Of a stretch of DNA of 64,000 nucleotides, positions 29,971 through 41,300 are shown piece by piece; position 1 is the stretch's first letter, and the number at the start of each line of letters is the position of its first letter. The position numbers and the translations under genes were made by a program. The notes below the pieces were generated by a model. It worked only from the letters and a program-made list of their open reading frames with translations. It was not told where the DNA came from and did not search any database. Source of the DNA: Flaccisagitta enflata (Eukaryota; Chaetognatha; Sagittoidea; Aphragmophora); NCBI GenBank assembly GCA_965153355.1, contig OZ231128.1, positions 9,362,001-9,426,000 on the forward strand. The letters are read 5' to 3'.

Positions 29971-30532
29971 CAGTAGATCTCGTCTAGACTTGAGATAACG
30001 AGGGCAAGCATTATGGGAGAACAAATGAAGCTAGGGGGCTGATACTTGGAATATAAACTAATGAAAGAATTATTCATTCCCTATAATATTTGGTTGCTAT
30101 GGAAACACATTTCCATGTATTTTTGTTAAAATATCAATATTTTGAGAGATTTTTTTAGGGAACATTGCTTAAAATTAAATTTGCTACAACATTCTCACAA
30201 TATGTTCTATAAAAATATCGCTCATTTGGCTGTTGCTAGGGAGTGTATCTAAGTGTGACAACCCAAAGCAACAGCTAAACCAGCAACCTTCTTGCAGAAC
30301 ATACTGTGGGAAAGTTGTAGCAAATCTAATTTTAAGCAATGTTCCCTAAAAATGTCTCTCAAAATATTTTTATTTTAGCAATAATTCATGGAAATGTGTT
30401 TCCATGGCAACCGAGTATTAAGAGGAATAAATCATTCTTTATTGGTTTATATTTCAAATATCAGCCCCCTAACTTCATTTGTTCTCCTATAATGCTTGCC
30501 CCCGTTACCTTAAGTCTAGACGAGATCTACTG
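29971..30532. mobile_element. TA-flanked foldback element with CAGTAGATCTC ends
   Basis: Arms from CAGTAGATCTCGTCTAGACTT inward to the AACATTGCTTAAAATTA/TAATTTTAAGCAATGTT pair are about 220 bp and complementary. TA lies on each side. CAGT-starting TIRs with TA duplication are typical of Tc1/mariner/pogo elements. A solo piece of the same end occurs at 36826-36868. Confidence 0.8.
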
Positions 30533-30644
30533 TACATGTCTGAGCATGCTAGGGATTGTCACACTTGAATATGCCAAACTAGCAATGTTCTTGCAGAACA
30601 AATTGTGTGAGTTTTTGCAAATTCGATTTTAAGCAATGTTCTTT

Positions 30645-30690
30645 AAAACAAGGCCAACACCTATAAGTTGCGTGCGAGACTTACGGTAGT
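30645..30690 (+). mobile_element. hairpin-family head fragment
   Basis: AAAACAAGGCCAACACCTATAA with arm AAGTTGCGTGCGAG; no 3' end found before the retrotransposon. Confidence 0.45.
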
Positions 30691-30848
30691 AATGATTTAT
30701 ATTCATGAAAATATAAAACGGTGATGACAGCAAAGAACTCAGCAGGTTATTGGGTTAAACAATTGCATAAAACGCAACATATTGCCCATTACAGATCACA
30801 GGTCTTTGCATCGATAAAAGAAAAAGAAACATAAATAGCAGTAACAGT

Positions 30849-32124
30849 TCAACGCGCAATTAGATATGGCGGAGATGACCAAGTAGGCTCATTACGAGCA
30901 GAGAATATGCTGTAAGAGCATAAAAGTGAAGCTTTTGATGCATGTTTCACGAGGGATTTTGTTCTCTTCTTTGAGTCGTAACAAAATTCGTAAGCCATAC
31001 TCTTAAGAGGCGCACGATTTGACTTCGTCAGCTGACAACGAACCGAAACTTCAACTGAATAATGAAAGACTTTATAATCGTTAGATAGGTCAGCAACAAG
31101 CGGAGCATATTTCGTGTCTTTAAATGAATGGGCATTTTCAATATTTGAGTCCCAAGGACACGTCAATTCAAATACCATGAAGCGTTTCAGTTGTCTGTTT
31201 ACAATAACTAGATCCGGCCGTAACACTGTTACCAATATTTCAGGGGGTATTGTGCCACCGTGAGGCGCTTGAAAACCATCTAGATCTGAGAATAACTCAC
31301 ATCCCTCCTTTAATGATTGAGACACAATACCAATGATCGTCTTTAGCACAGAATTGTGGCGCCAGGTGAATCTACCTTGATCCAAAGCACTAGTACAATT
31401 AGAGAGAATGTGAGCCAAAGTCTGGATGTTTCCACAAAAAGGGCACCTATCGTTGACCCTTTTCCCCCACCTTTTAAGATTATCCAAAGTGGGCAGAGTG
31501 TTTATTCCGGCATTGATGGCAAACTTTAAAACTCCCTGTGGGATATCCCACAGATAACTTTTCCAGGTTACACAATCCCCCTCTTCCATTAATAACGCCA
31601 AATAATCACCCTGCATTACGTAGTGCCCGATCTTCTCCTTCCAAAAATCATTGACTTCCTGCTGAACCCCAACCTGGATCTTTCTCTTCAGCTGCCTCCT
31701 CGGCGGCAGCAACCGCCTCAACAACATCAGCAGGCAGCGGTGAAAACTGATCAAAGAGATCAAGAGACTGATCCAGGTTTTGACCTGCTAAGTTGACAGA
31801 TTCTGGCGCGACCTGAGGAACGACCTCATCAACCAAACCCTTCACGTAGGTCGCTGAGGAGAATTTTCGGCACCACTTACCCTCTCTTTCTTCTTTACAA
31901 TCCAAAGCATGGCGCACACGCTCATCCCCAAATAACTTTATCTTCGACAATGAAAGCGCACGAGATTCCATATACAAATGGCTAATAGATTTGATGTCGA
32001 GCCCATGGGCATCATGAATCAGAGCCCATGAAGCACCATTGGGCATACCTAACCATTTTTTGAGATACCGATGCGTCAGATTATTAAGAGCATCCAATTG
32101 GGACAAGCACAGGTCGTGAACCAA
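30849..32124 (-). pseudogene. retrotransposon segment: zinc knuckle and restriction-like endonuclease
   Basis: Two overlapping frames. The first runs DLCLSQLDALNNLTHRYLKK to an acidic, Ala-rich stretch. The second runs VGVQQEVNDFWKEKIGHYV through the CCHC knuckle and the PD-(D/E)xK-like endonuclease to a natural stop near 30849. The frame change falls in the GAGAAAGA/acidic-linker area near 31690-31740. Confidence 0.85.
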
Positions 32125-32441
32125 AAATACAAAGCGTTTGCCCTTAAAAAATATTGAGCATGAATCCGGGCCTTGTACTCATTCCGAATCAACAAATTAT
32201 CGATGTTCTTCAATTGATCACCAATTCTATCCTTTATTACATTGGCAATAGACAACGCCAAAAAATCAAACGTGTAAAAACCACCCAAAAACTTATGGTA
32301 CTTATCGTGCAAAATAGACGAAATCGCATCATTGCCGAGACTAAAGATTATTTCCTCAGACTTGCCGCTTTTCACAGAAAGGGACCTGCACTTCCGAGGC
32401 TTTAGCTTGAGGCCCATCGATGATGTGCGATCGTAAAGTCG
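32076..32441 (-). pseudogene. retrotransposon segment: RT motif D and thumb
   Basis: Resumes after the MITE with SSMGLKLKPRKCRSLSV in the frame left at the insertion point, then IGDQLKNIDNLLIRNEYKA. The frame ends prematurely after the A6 run. Confidence 0.85.
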
Positions 32442-32443
32442 TA

Positions 32444-33086
32444 ACGGGTGGTCAAAAAAAAAGTGACTAAGCTAGAATTTTTTCTAAAAAATTTGAAATT
32501 TTTTTTATAAGTAAATATTTTGAAAATGAAGTTAAATGTATAAAAAAATCTCATTTTTATCAATTTTGTAAAACAAATATTTATATAAATACAAAAAAAT
32601 GAAATGTTTGCATAAATCAGTTTTAACAAAAATAATCAGTGGTTTTTAAAAAACAAATATGTTTATTAGGTCCCGTCTGAAATAAATGCAATTATTTATA
32701 AGCCTCCAAGCTTTGGTTTAAGAGATTTGAGTAGAAAAGAAAAGGTTGTTTTTCAGAAGTATCTTTTGTTTTGTTATATGTTTGTATTATATAACTTTTC
32801 TTAGGTTTTTTATCAGTTTTTGAGTCGTCCTTAACACTAAATAGTGAATCTATAAAAAGATTTTAATTTCTTTACAGAAAATTTTTTGCAAAAATCAAGG
32901 CGGTCCAAAATTAAAATCAGTTTATTGTAAATAATTTGAAATATACAAAAAATGTACAAAAATCATAAAAATAAAAAAAATTCTCCTGCACCATATCTTG
33001 TTGGCAAAAAAAAAAATTTTACTCTTCACATTTTTTTACAAAAGATATGAGAAAATGAAAAAGTCACTTTTTTTTTGACCACCCGT
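32444..33086. mobile_element. 643-bp MITE with perfect 25-bp TIRs inserted at TA
   Basis: Ends ACGGGTGGTC(A)9GTGACT and its exact complement, flanked by TA at 32442-32443 and 33087-33088. AT-rich interior without a coding frame. TA target and TIRs suggest a Tc1/mariner-mobilised MITE. It interrupts the retrotransposon between RT motifs C and D, so it is younger than that element. Confidence 0.92.
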
Positions 33087-33088
33087 TA

Positions 33089-34530
33089 CCATAAGTTTCC
33101 GGTGCTTCCTGATGTCTCTAGTGATCAGATTGAAGTCATCTGCAAAGGGAAGAGTAATAAAGGGGGTTCCGTTAAGAGAGTAGCTATCACTCTGCTCAAA
33201 TGTCTTCAAATCCTCCAAAATGGGATTAAAGCAAATCAAAAAGATGAGCGGGCTGAGAGGATCACCCTGAAAAAGCCCTTTCCTAAATTTAAACTCCTCA
33301 GAGACCCAGTCGGAAGTGCGAATTTTACCATTTAAATCCCCATAAAGGGCGGAAATATAAGCTTGAACATTGGCGGGTAAATGCATCCGCTCCAAACAAA
33401 TAGGAATCAAATCATGAGACACACTTCCAAATGCGTCCTCGAGGTCGAACCATGTCACATGCACAGTCCTCTTGTTAGCCTTAGCATCATTGATCACCTC
33501 CCCTAAAATAAGGTTGTGATCCTGACAGCCCAAAAGCCTTCGTAAAAAAGCCTTCTGAGTTTCCGGATCTAAAAAACCATTGGCAACCAAAAACCCACTT
33601 ATTCTGTCACTCAAAATCTGATGGAAGACTTTTCCGACACAAGAAGTCAGAGCAATTGGGCGGAAATTTGAGGGATCCCCAGTGTCCCCTGCTTTGTGAA
33701 TAAGAACTATGGATGACGCTCCCCAACCCTCCCAAGGGGTAGGAGAAGAAAGAAGAGTCTTTGTAAAAAGCGTCGCAAGAAAGTGGTGAGTCGACTCAAG
33801 GCTTTTTAGATGTCCATTGAGAATGCCATCATCCCCAGGGGCACTGCTGGCTCTCTTTTTGGACAAAACAGATCTAATATCCCTCGGTCTAATTGGCCCC
33901 ATATCAAAATCCTTATCTCCCTCTGGTAACCTGGGGAACCAACTCACCGCTTTGGGCGCTAAGGAGACAGGAACAGAATATCTCCTCTTGAACCATTCAT
34001 CGGCAAAAGCCTTGTCAAACGACGGTCTTTCCTGCTCCTTTCCTATCAAGCCATTTACGGCCTTTTTAGAAAAAGACCAGAAGTTCTTAAGGAACATCTT
34101 TTCCTGTCCTCTTGTGTCCCTCTCACGCTGCCTTCTATCCCGCTCTTTTCCGATGTGACTGACCAGTTTAACAGCCTGATAGAACCGGGCCCGTAAGTCC
34201 TGATCTACACGGTTCCCACGCCCAAAAACCAGCCGTCGTAACCGTTTTTTCTTGGCTTTAGCCTGGCTCAAAGCCTCATCAGAAATATCGAGATCTTCCC
34301 GACTCTCCCTTCCACCCCCACCCCCATCTCCCTTGAAAACATCATTTTCGCCAAGAAAGCCTGAAAGAAGAGACGAGAAGTCCCGCGCCGCTTCCGATGG
34401 CGAAATGATGTCCGAAGAGAGGGCAGAGTGAAGAGGCGTCAACCGAACTTTCAATGCCGCGTCATACGTCTTCCACTCCCTTGCTCCAAGCTGGGGTAGC
34501 AAGAGACGGCCGTCGCAATCCCCGACAATT
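33089..34530 (-). pseudogene. retrotransposon segment: reverse transcriptase fingers and palm
   Basis: Open for about 480 codons up to the insertion. Residues upstream of the RT core (AKAKKKRLRRLVFGRGNR, RFYQAVKLVSH) are the basic linker found before RT in this group. The catalytic aspartates of motifs A and C are present, so this part was recently intact. The ORF continues into low-complexity sequence to 34622, which I do not count as element. Confidence 0.88.
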
Positions 34531-34539
34531 GAAAGGAAA

Positions 34540-35290
34540 ACTGAAACAAAAAGACACCGAGAGAGAAAGGGGAAACGGGAGGGTAGAGGGGAGGAGGAAG
34601 GGGAAGAGGGAAAAAAATACATGGTGAAATCAAATCCGAGGCACGATTAAGATAATTTAAAAAAGTAAAAAAAAATTCAACCAAGACCAAACAGACCGAC
34701 GCGTAACGTAATTCAGTTTACTTATTGTTATTGTAATGTATACAACAAGAGCACGGGCATTAAACAAATACAAAATAGAAAGAAAGAATGAGAGAGGTAG
34801 AGCGCGAGATGAAAAGAGAGATGGACAACGTAAGACAGAACACAAAAGAGACAGACAGACCGAGATGGACCAGGGGACAGACAAGGAACAAGAGACAGAA
34901 GCAGAACGCGGGATGGAGACAGAACAAGAGAAAGAACAGGAAACAGAGCGAGAGACAGAGGCAGGACAAAAGACAGACCGAATAAGAGACCGAGACAAAA
35001 CAAGAGACAGAAACAGAATGACAGACAGAACGAGACAGAGACAGGGATGACAGGAAGAGACAGAACAGGAGATAGATATGAGAGAGAGACAGACAGAACA
35101 AGAGACAGAGAGAGAGAAAGAGATAAATGCAATGCAATACAATACGAGATCAGTGGGTTTGCAAAAATACAGTGGGTGAACTAAAATTAACAGATGAGTA
35201 CAAGGCAGTTAAAATTTGATAAAAAAAAGGTGAGAAAAAAAAAAGGGTCACTTAACTGACGACTGATATAAGCGAGATGCCCAAGACGAC
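34540..35290. other. GA/CAGA-rich low complexity, no gene
   Basis: Degenerate AGAGACAGA repeats dominate 34780-35130, with AT-rich spacers. Long Ser/Leu/Cys or Arg/Glu frames on either strand follow from composition. Confidence 0.7.
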
Positions 35291-35460
35291 GAGGAGAAGG
35301 CGGAACCGGCCATGATGAAGGCGAAGACGTCCACAATGAAGGCGAAGATGGCCTCAATGAAGGCGAAGATGGCCACGAAGGCAAAGACGGCCACGAAGGC
35401 GGAGACGGCCACGATGAGGGCGAAGACAGCGACGGCGAAGGCGAAGATGGCGGGATCCGA
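35290..35460. repeat. GAAGGCGAAGATGGCC minisatellite
   Basis: Imperfect 12-24-bp units (AAGGCGAAGA/CGGCCACGA). Reads as Lys-Ala-Lys-Met/Thr on one strand, composition-driven. Confidence 0.75.
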
Positions 35461-35599
35461 ATGGCGGGAGCATGTGAGAATAGAGTTAGGGGGGGGGGCG
35501 AGAGAAGCGGCGATAATGTATCAGTCAGTTGAACAATTTTTCCGACGGAATTGATAAAGATACGGAGCAAATGGAACGAAAGCGACGCGTCGACAGAGA

Positions 35600-36640
35600 C
35601 AATATCTTAATGACACGATCTTAATGACACGGTGTTAATGACTCGATGTTAACAACATAACACGTAAGACATAATTTATGAACGGACATTTTCGCGACGT
35701 CAACGATAAAAACACATGCGCGACGACGGTAATGACATAACTCAGATGACACAATGTTACTGACACGATGTAACTAACACGACGTTAATGACACGATGTC
35801 ACTGACACGACGCCAGTGACAGGACGTTAATGACATAGTGTTACTGACGATTTTAATGACGCGACCTTTGACAGAGTAGAGTTAATTAAAGCGACGTTAG
35901 TTAAAAATGACACAATTTCAAATGACACGATTTCAAATGACACAATTTAGCGGGACAGAGTTTTAAATGACACGATGTTATTTTGACTTAGAATTTGGGT
36001 AAGATTCACGATGAGATTCAGTGAAAACAGGTAGTTCGATAAGCTGACGAAGACGAAACAAGGTGCTATATTGGGAGAGTCCTTTAGTATAAAACACGAA
36101 GCTGCCTGATAAGTTCCACAATGAGTCAGCGTTGACGAATAACGATATTTTGAAGTGATTCAGTCAATGGAAAGTCAGGTTTGATTCGGCGTTGTAGCCA
36201 CCATCGACATTCTCGCCTCCACACCGCCCGTCGACATCAACAAATTTTAATTAAGCAAATAACCACATAATTAAAATGACCTCTATTGAAGTTACTTGAC
36301 TCAAAATGATTAAAATTGACTTAAAATGATTTAGAATAACTAAATTGACTTAATCTGACCTAAAATGACTAAAATGACTTAAATTGACTTAAATTGACTC
36401 ATGATTTTGAATGACTTAAATGGAGCAAGAATGACTTAAATTGACCTTAAGTGATCTAAAAAATTCTAAATTGACTTTATTTCACCTAAAATAACTAAAA
36501 TAAATAAAATGACTCGGACAGAATTGACTTGAAATGACTTAAAATGACCTAAAATGACTTTGAATGACCTAAAATGACTTAAAATGATCTTATTTGACTA
36601 AAAATGACCTAATTGACTTAAAATCAGTTAGTTGGAATAA
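35600..36640. repeat. two degenerate minisatellites, TTAATGACACGATG and TTAAAATGACC
   Basis: 35600-35970 repeats a ~14-bp ATGACACGATGTTA unit. 36290-36640 repeats a ~10-11-bp TTAAAATGAC unit. The stretch between (35980-36280) is unique sequence with no recognised gene. Confidence 0.8.
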
Positions 36641-36645
36641 AACGA

Positions 36646-36738
36646 ATAAAAAAGTAAAAAGGGACCGACCAACCAACCGACTGACCGACCAACTAACGGA
36701 CAAAACGGAGTGTAGAGTCGCGTGCACGTGACTAAAAA
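36646..36738 (+). mobile_element. hairpin-family 3' fragment copy j
   Basis: AAAAAGTAAAAAGGGACCG, (CCGACCAA)n, and GTAGAGTCGCGTGCACGTGACTAAAAAT. The 5' head is absent. Confidence 0.65.
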
Positions 36739-36934
36739 TTATTTTTGATAATGTTGTTATAGCAGGAATACATTGAAACTAATATTGTTGAAGAGAATAA
36801 AGCATTTCTTCATAGATCTTTATTCCAATAATGCTTGCACCCGTTATCTCAAGTCTAGAAAAGATTAATTGTAAATAATGGATAAAAGGAGTACATGAGA
36901 AATCCATACCCAATAATCATGAAAACTACTTTTT

Positions 36935-37745
36935 GGGCAGCGGCCCCGAAGGGGACGAAGTCCTGTAGAACACAGGGGGAATCTGTCCGTCCGTCCGTAC
37001 GTCCGTCCGTACGTCCGTCCGTCAGTCCGTCCCCCCCCCCCACCCCACCCTCGGCTTCGTCTCCTTTGGGGCCCAAATCCAAACTGTATGGCCCAAATCT
37101 GAGCAAAATGGTCCAAATCCGCCCAAAATTGGCCAAATCCAGGCAAAATGGCCTAAGACCAGGTAAAATGGGCCTTATCTGGCTAGAAAACCTGAATTCT
37201 GGCCTGAGCTCTAACATCTTGGCCCCTTAAACTTAGATTCTGGCTCCAAAAACCCACATCCAAGCCTTAGAGACCCAGATCCTGACCTTTGGGACCCAGA
37301 TTCTGACCTCCAAGAACTAGGTGCTGGCCTAAAAGACCTAAATCCTAGCCTCAGAGGACCAAATCCTGACCTCAGAAACTGAAACCCTTGCCTCTGAGAC
37401 CAAGAAATTGGTCTCTGAGACCCAGATTCTAGCCTCAGAGACCCAGATCCTGGCCTGCTCCTGCCTCAACTTAACCTACAAACTATACAAAGATGGCAAG
37501 GGTACCAATGTCCATATTCTGCCTTTTGTCAGTTCTCCTTGATATTCAATGAAAATTTGAATAACAGGGCATCCTGGACAGAAGGAAGGCAAACAGGACG
37601 GACGGACGGACGAACGGATGGACGGACGGACAGATTCCCCCTGTGTTCTACAGGACTTCGTCCCCTTCGGGGCCGCTGCCCTGCTCCCTCTCAACCTTTA
37701 TCACTTCCTACTCAAGCAGGGCACGGGTACCGCTGACCACTTACT
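36935..37745. mobile_element. element with perfect ~61-bp inverted arms and internal minisatellite
   Basis: Arms 36935-36995 and 37621-37681 are exact complements, each containing CCCCGAAGGGG and TCCTGTAGAACACAGGG followed by (GTCC)n. The interior (37070-37460) is a degenerate ~22-25-bp CCCAGATCCTGGCCTCAGAGA minisatellite. Related pieces occur near 4.4, 16.2 and 50.65 kb. Confidence 0.75.
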
Positions 37746-38094
37746 GCCTTTGGGCTGCTATTGTTTCTAGGGGGTATATTTGAGATCAAAAGCCATGAAT
37801 TAAATAAGGATAGTGAGAGGTAAAAGAAGGGGCACACATGGAAGGGGCACATCAGAGATAAAAACCCAAGAAGGCAAGGGCGTTAAGTATCACGCCCCAA
37901 CTAATATTATTGCCAGCTGCAATCAATTACGTGTCTCATTAGTTTCACTGACATCCAATTCCAGCTCCGCTTCCTACGGGGCTGAAATTCCGCCTTAGGC
38001 TTTGCCTCCGCCTCCGAAATCGTTGGCTGCGTCCAGGTTTTTTCCACATCCTCGTCCAATCAGGCAATATTTCAATCTTCACTTTACTTACCAT

Positions 38095-38330
38095 TTTACT
38101 CTTTTAAGAAGAAAAAACAAAAACCCAAAAAAGTAAAGTGTGACGAACCAACAGATGGATGGACGGACATATGGACACATGGATGGACACAGCAAAAACC
38201 CAAAAAAGTAAAGTGTGACGAACCAAGAGATGGATGGACGGAGGGATTCACTGATGGACACACCAACAAAGTGGGGTGTACAAGGAAGACACTGTAACCT
38301 TAGTCGCGGACAGGTGTGTATGACAATGAA
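38095..38330. repeat. tandem duplicate of a hairpin-family body
   Basis: AAAAACCCAAAAAAGTAAAGTGTGACGAACCAA occurs at about 38115 and 38192, followed by GATGGATGGACGGA units and GTGGGGTGTACAAGG. The terminal palindrome is not preserved (TTAGTCGCGGACAGG only). Confidence 0.55.
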
Positions 38331-41300
38331 GGGGGTACATCTCAAATGAGAGGGGTACATTTAAGATCTAAACCCACTTATAATGAAGGGGGTACATCTG
38401 AGAGGAATCCAAAACTAAGGGAAAATTTGGGGGTACATCTCAAATGTAAGGGGTACATTTGAGATATAAACCCACTCATAATGAAGGGGGTACATCTCAA
38501 ATGTAAGGGGTACATTTGAGATCTAAACCCACTGATAATGAAGGGGGTACATCTAAGATCGAAACCCAATGTTTTGAAAAAATTAGGGGGTACATCTCAA
38601 ATGAAAGGGGTACATTTAAGATCTAAACCCACTGACAATGAAGGGGGTACATCTCAATTATCAGGGGTACATTTGAGATCTAAACCCACTCATAATGAAG
38701 AGGGTACATCTAAGAGCAGAACCCAAACTAAGGAAAAATCTGGGGGTACATCTCAAATGCAAGGGGTACATTTGAGATCTAAACCCACTTATAATGAAGA
38801 GGGTACATCTGAGAGCAATCCAAAACTAAGGAAAAAATCTGGGGGTACATTTCAAATGTAAGGGGTACATTTGGGATCTAAACCCACTGATATTGAAGGG
38901 GGTACATCTCAATTATCAGGGGTACATTTGAGATCGAAACCCACTTATAATGAAGAGGGTACATCTGAGAGCAATCCAAAACTAAGGAAAAAATCTGGGG
39001 GTACATTTCAAATGTAAGGGGTACATTTGGGATCTAAACCCACTGATATTGAAGGGGGTACATCTCAATTATCAGGGGTATATTTGAGATCGAAACCCAC
39101 TTATAATGAAGAGGGTACATCTGAGAGCAATCCGAAACTAAGGAAGAAAATCTGGGGGTACATTTCAAATGTAAGGGGTACATTTGGGATCTAAACCCAC
39201 TGATATTGAAGGGGGTACATCTCAATTATCAGGGGTACATTTGAGATTGAAACCCACTTATAATGAAGAGGGTACATCTGAGAGCAATCCAAAACTAAGG
39301 AAAAAATCTGGGGGTACATTTCAAATGTAAGGGGTACATTTGGGATCTAAACCCACTGATATTGAAGGGGGTACATCTCAATTATCAGGGGTATATTTGA
39401 GATCGAAACCCACTTATAATGAAGAGGGTACATCTGAGAGTTCCCAAAAAAAAGAAAAAAATCTGGGGGTACATTTCAAATGTGAGGGGTACATTTAGGA
39501 TCTAAACCCACTCATATTGAAGGGGGTACATCTCAATTATCAGGGGTACATTTGAGATCGAAACCCACTTATAATGAAGAGGGTACATCTAAGAGCAATC
39601 CATAACTAAGGAAAAAATCTGGGGGTACATTTCAAATATAAGGGGTACATTTGAGATCGAAACCCACTTATAATGAAGAGGGTACATCTGAGAGCAATCC
39701 AAAACTAAGGAAAAAATCTGGGGGTACATTTCAAATGTAAGGGGTACATTTGGGATCTAAACCCACTGATATTGAAGGGGGTACATCTCAATTATCAGGG
39801 GTACATTTGAGATCGAAACCCACTAATAATGAAGAGGGTACATCTGAGAGCAATCCAAAACTAAGGAAAAAATCTTGGGGTACATTTCAAATGTAAGGGG
39901 TACATTTGGGATCTAAACCCACTGATATTGAAGGGGGTACATCTCAATTATCAGGGGTACATTTGAGATCGAAACCCACTTATAATGAAGAGGGTACATC
40001 TGAGAGCAATCCAAAACTAAGGAAAAAATCTGGGGGTACATTTCAAATGTAAGGGGTACATTTGGGATCTAAACCCACTGATATTGAAGGGGGTACATCT
40101 CAATTATCAGGGGTACATTTGAGATCGAAACCCACTTATAATGAAGAGGGTACATCTGAGAGCAATCCAAAACTAAGGAAAAAATCTGGGGGTACATTTC
40201 AAATGTAAGGGGTACATTTGGGATCTAAACCCACTGATATTGAAGGGGGTACATCTCAATTATCAGGGGTACATTTGAGATCGAAACCCACTTATAATGA
40301 AGAGGGTACATCTGAGAGCAATCCAAAACTAAGGAAAAAATCTGGGGGTACATTTCAAATATAAGGGGTACATTTGAGATCTAAACCCACTGATAATGAA
40401 GGGGGTACATCTGAGAGCAATCCAAAACTAAGGAAAAAATCTGGGGGTACATTTCAAATGTAAGGGGTACATTTGGGATCTAAACCCACTGATATTGAAT
40501 GGGGTACATCTCAATTATCAGGGGTACATTTGAGATCGAAACCCACTTATAATGAAGAGGGTACATCTGAGAGCAATCCAAAACTAAGGAAAAAATCTGG
40601 GGGTACATTTCAAATGTAAGGGGTACATTTGGGATCTAAACCCACTGATATTGAAGGGGGTACATCTTAATTATCAGGGGTACATTTGAGATCGAAACCC
40701 ACTTATAATGAAGAGGGTACATCTGAGAGCAATCCAAAACTAAGGAAAAAATCTGGGGGTACATTTCAAATGTAAGGGGTACATTTGGGATCTAAACCCA
40801 CTGATATTGAAGGGGGTACATCTCAATTATCAGGGGTACATTTGAGATCGAAACCCACTTATAATGAAGAGGGTACATCTGAGAGCAATCCAAAACTAAG
40901 GAAAAAATCTGGGGGTACATTTCAAATGTAAGGGGTACATTTGGGATCTAAACCCACTGATATTGAAGGGGGTACATCTCAATTATCAGGGGTACATTTG
41001 AGATCGAAACCCACTTATAATGAAGAGGGTACATCTGAGAGCAATCCAAAACTAAGGAAAAAATCTGGGGGTACATTTCAAATGTAAGGGGTACATTTGG
41101 GATCTAAACCCACTGATATTGAAGGGGGTACATCTCAATTATCAGGGGTACATTTGAGATCGAAACCCACTTATAATGAAGAGGGTACATCTGAGAGCAA
41201 TCCAAAACTAAGGAAAAAATCTGGGGGTACATTTCAAATGTAAGGGGTACATTTGGGATCTAAACCCACTGATATTGAAGGGGGTACATCTCAATTATCA

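Larger units (their letters stand above)
30849..34530 (-). pseudogene. RLE-type non-LTR retrotransposon (R2/NeSL-like), 5'-truncated and broken
   Basis: Minus-strand reverse transcriptase with SAPGDDGILNGHLK, NFRPIALTS, WFDLEDAFGSVSH (motif A), GLFQGDPLSPLIF (motif B) and LPFADDFNLIT (catalytic FADD). It then has the motif D GLKLKPRKC, a CPFCGN...HILSNC zinc knuckle and a restriction-like endonuclease, RPDLVIV..VFELTCPWD..KDTKY. This order is diagnostic of the R2/NeSL group, which nick the target with an RLE and prime reverse transcription there. Breaks: a 643-bp insertion at 32444-33086, a frame change at the A6 run 32146-32151, and another between 31648 and 31763. The N-terminal DNA-binding region is missing upstream of about 34530. 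It cannot be autonomous. Confidence 0.92.
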
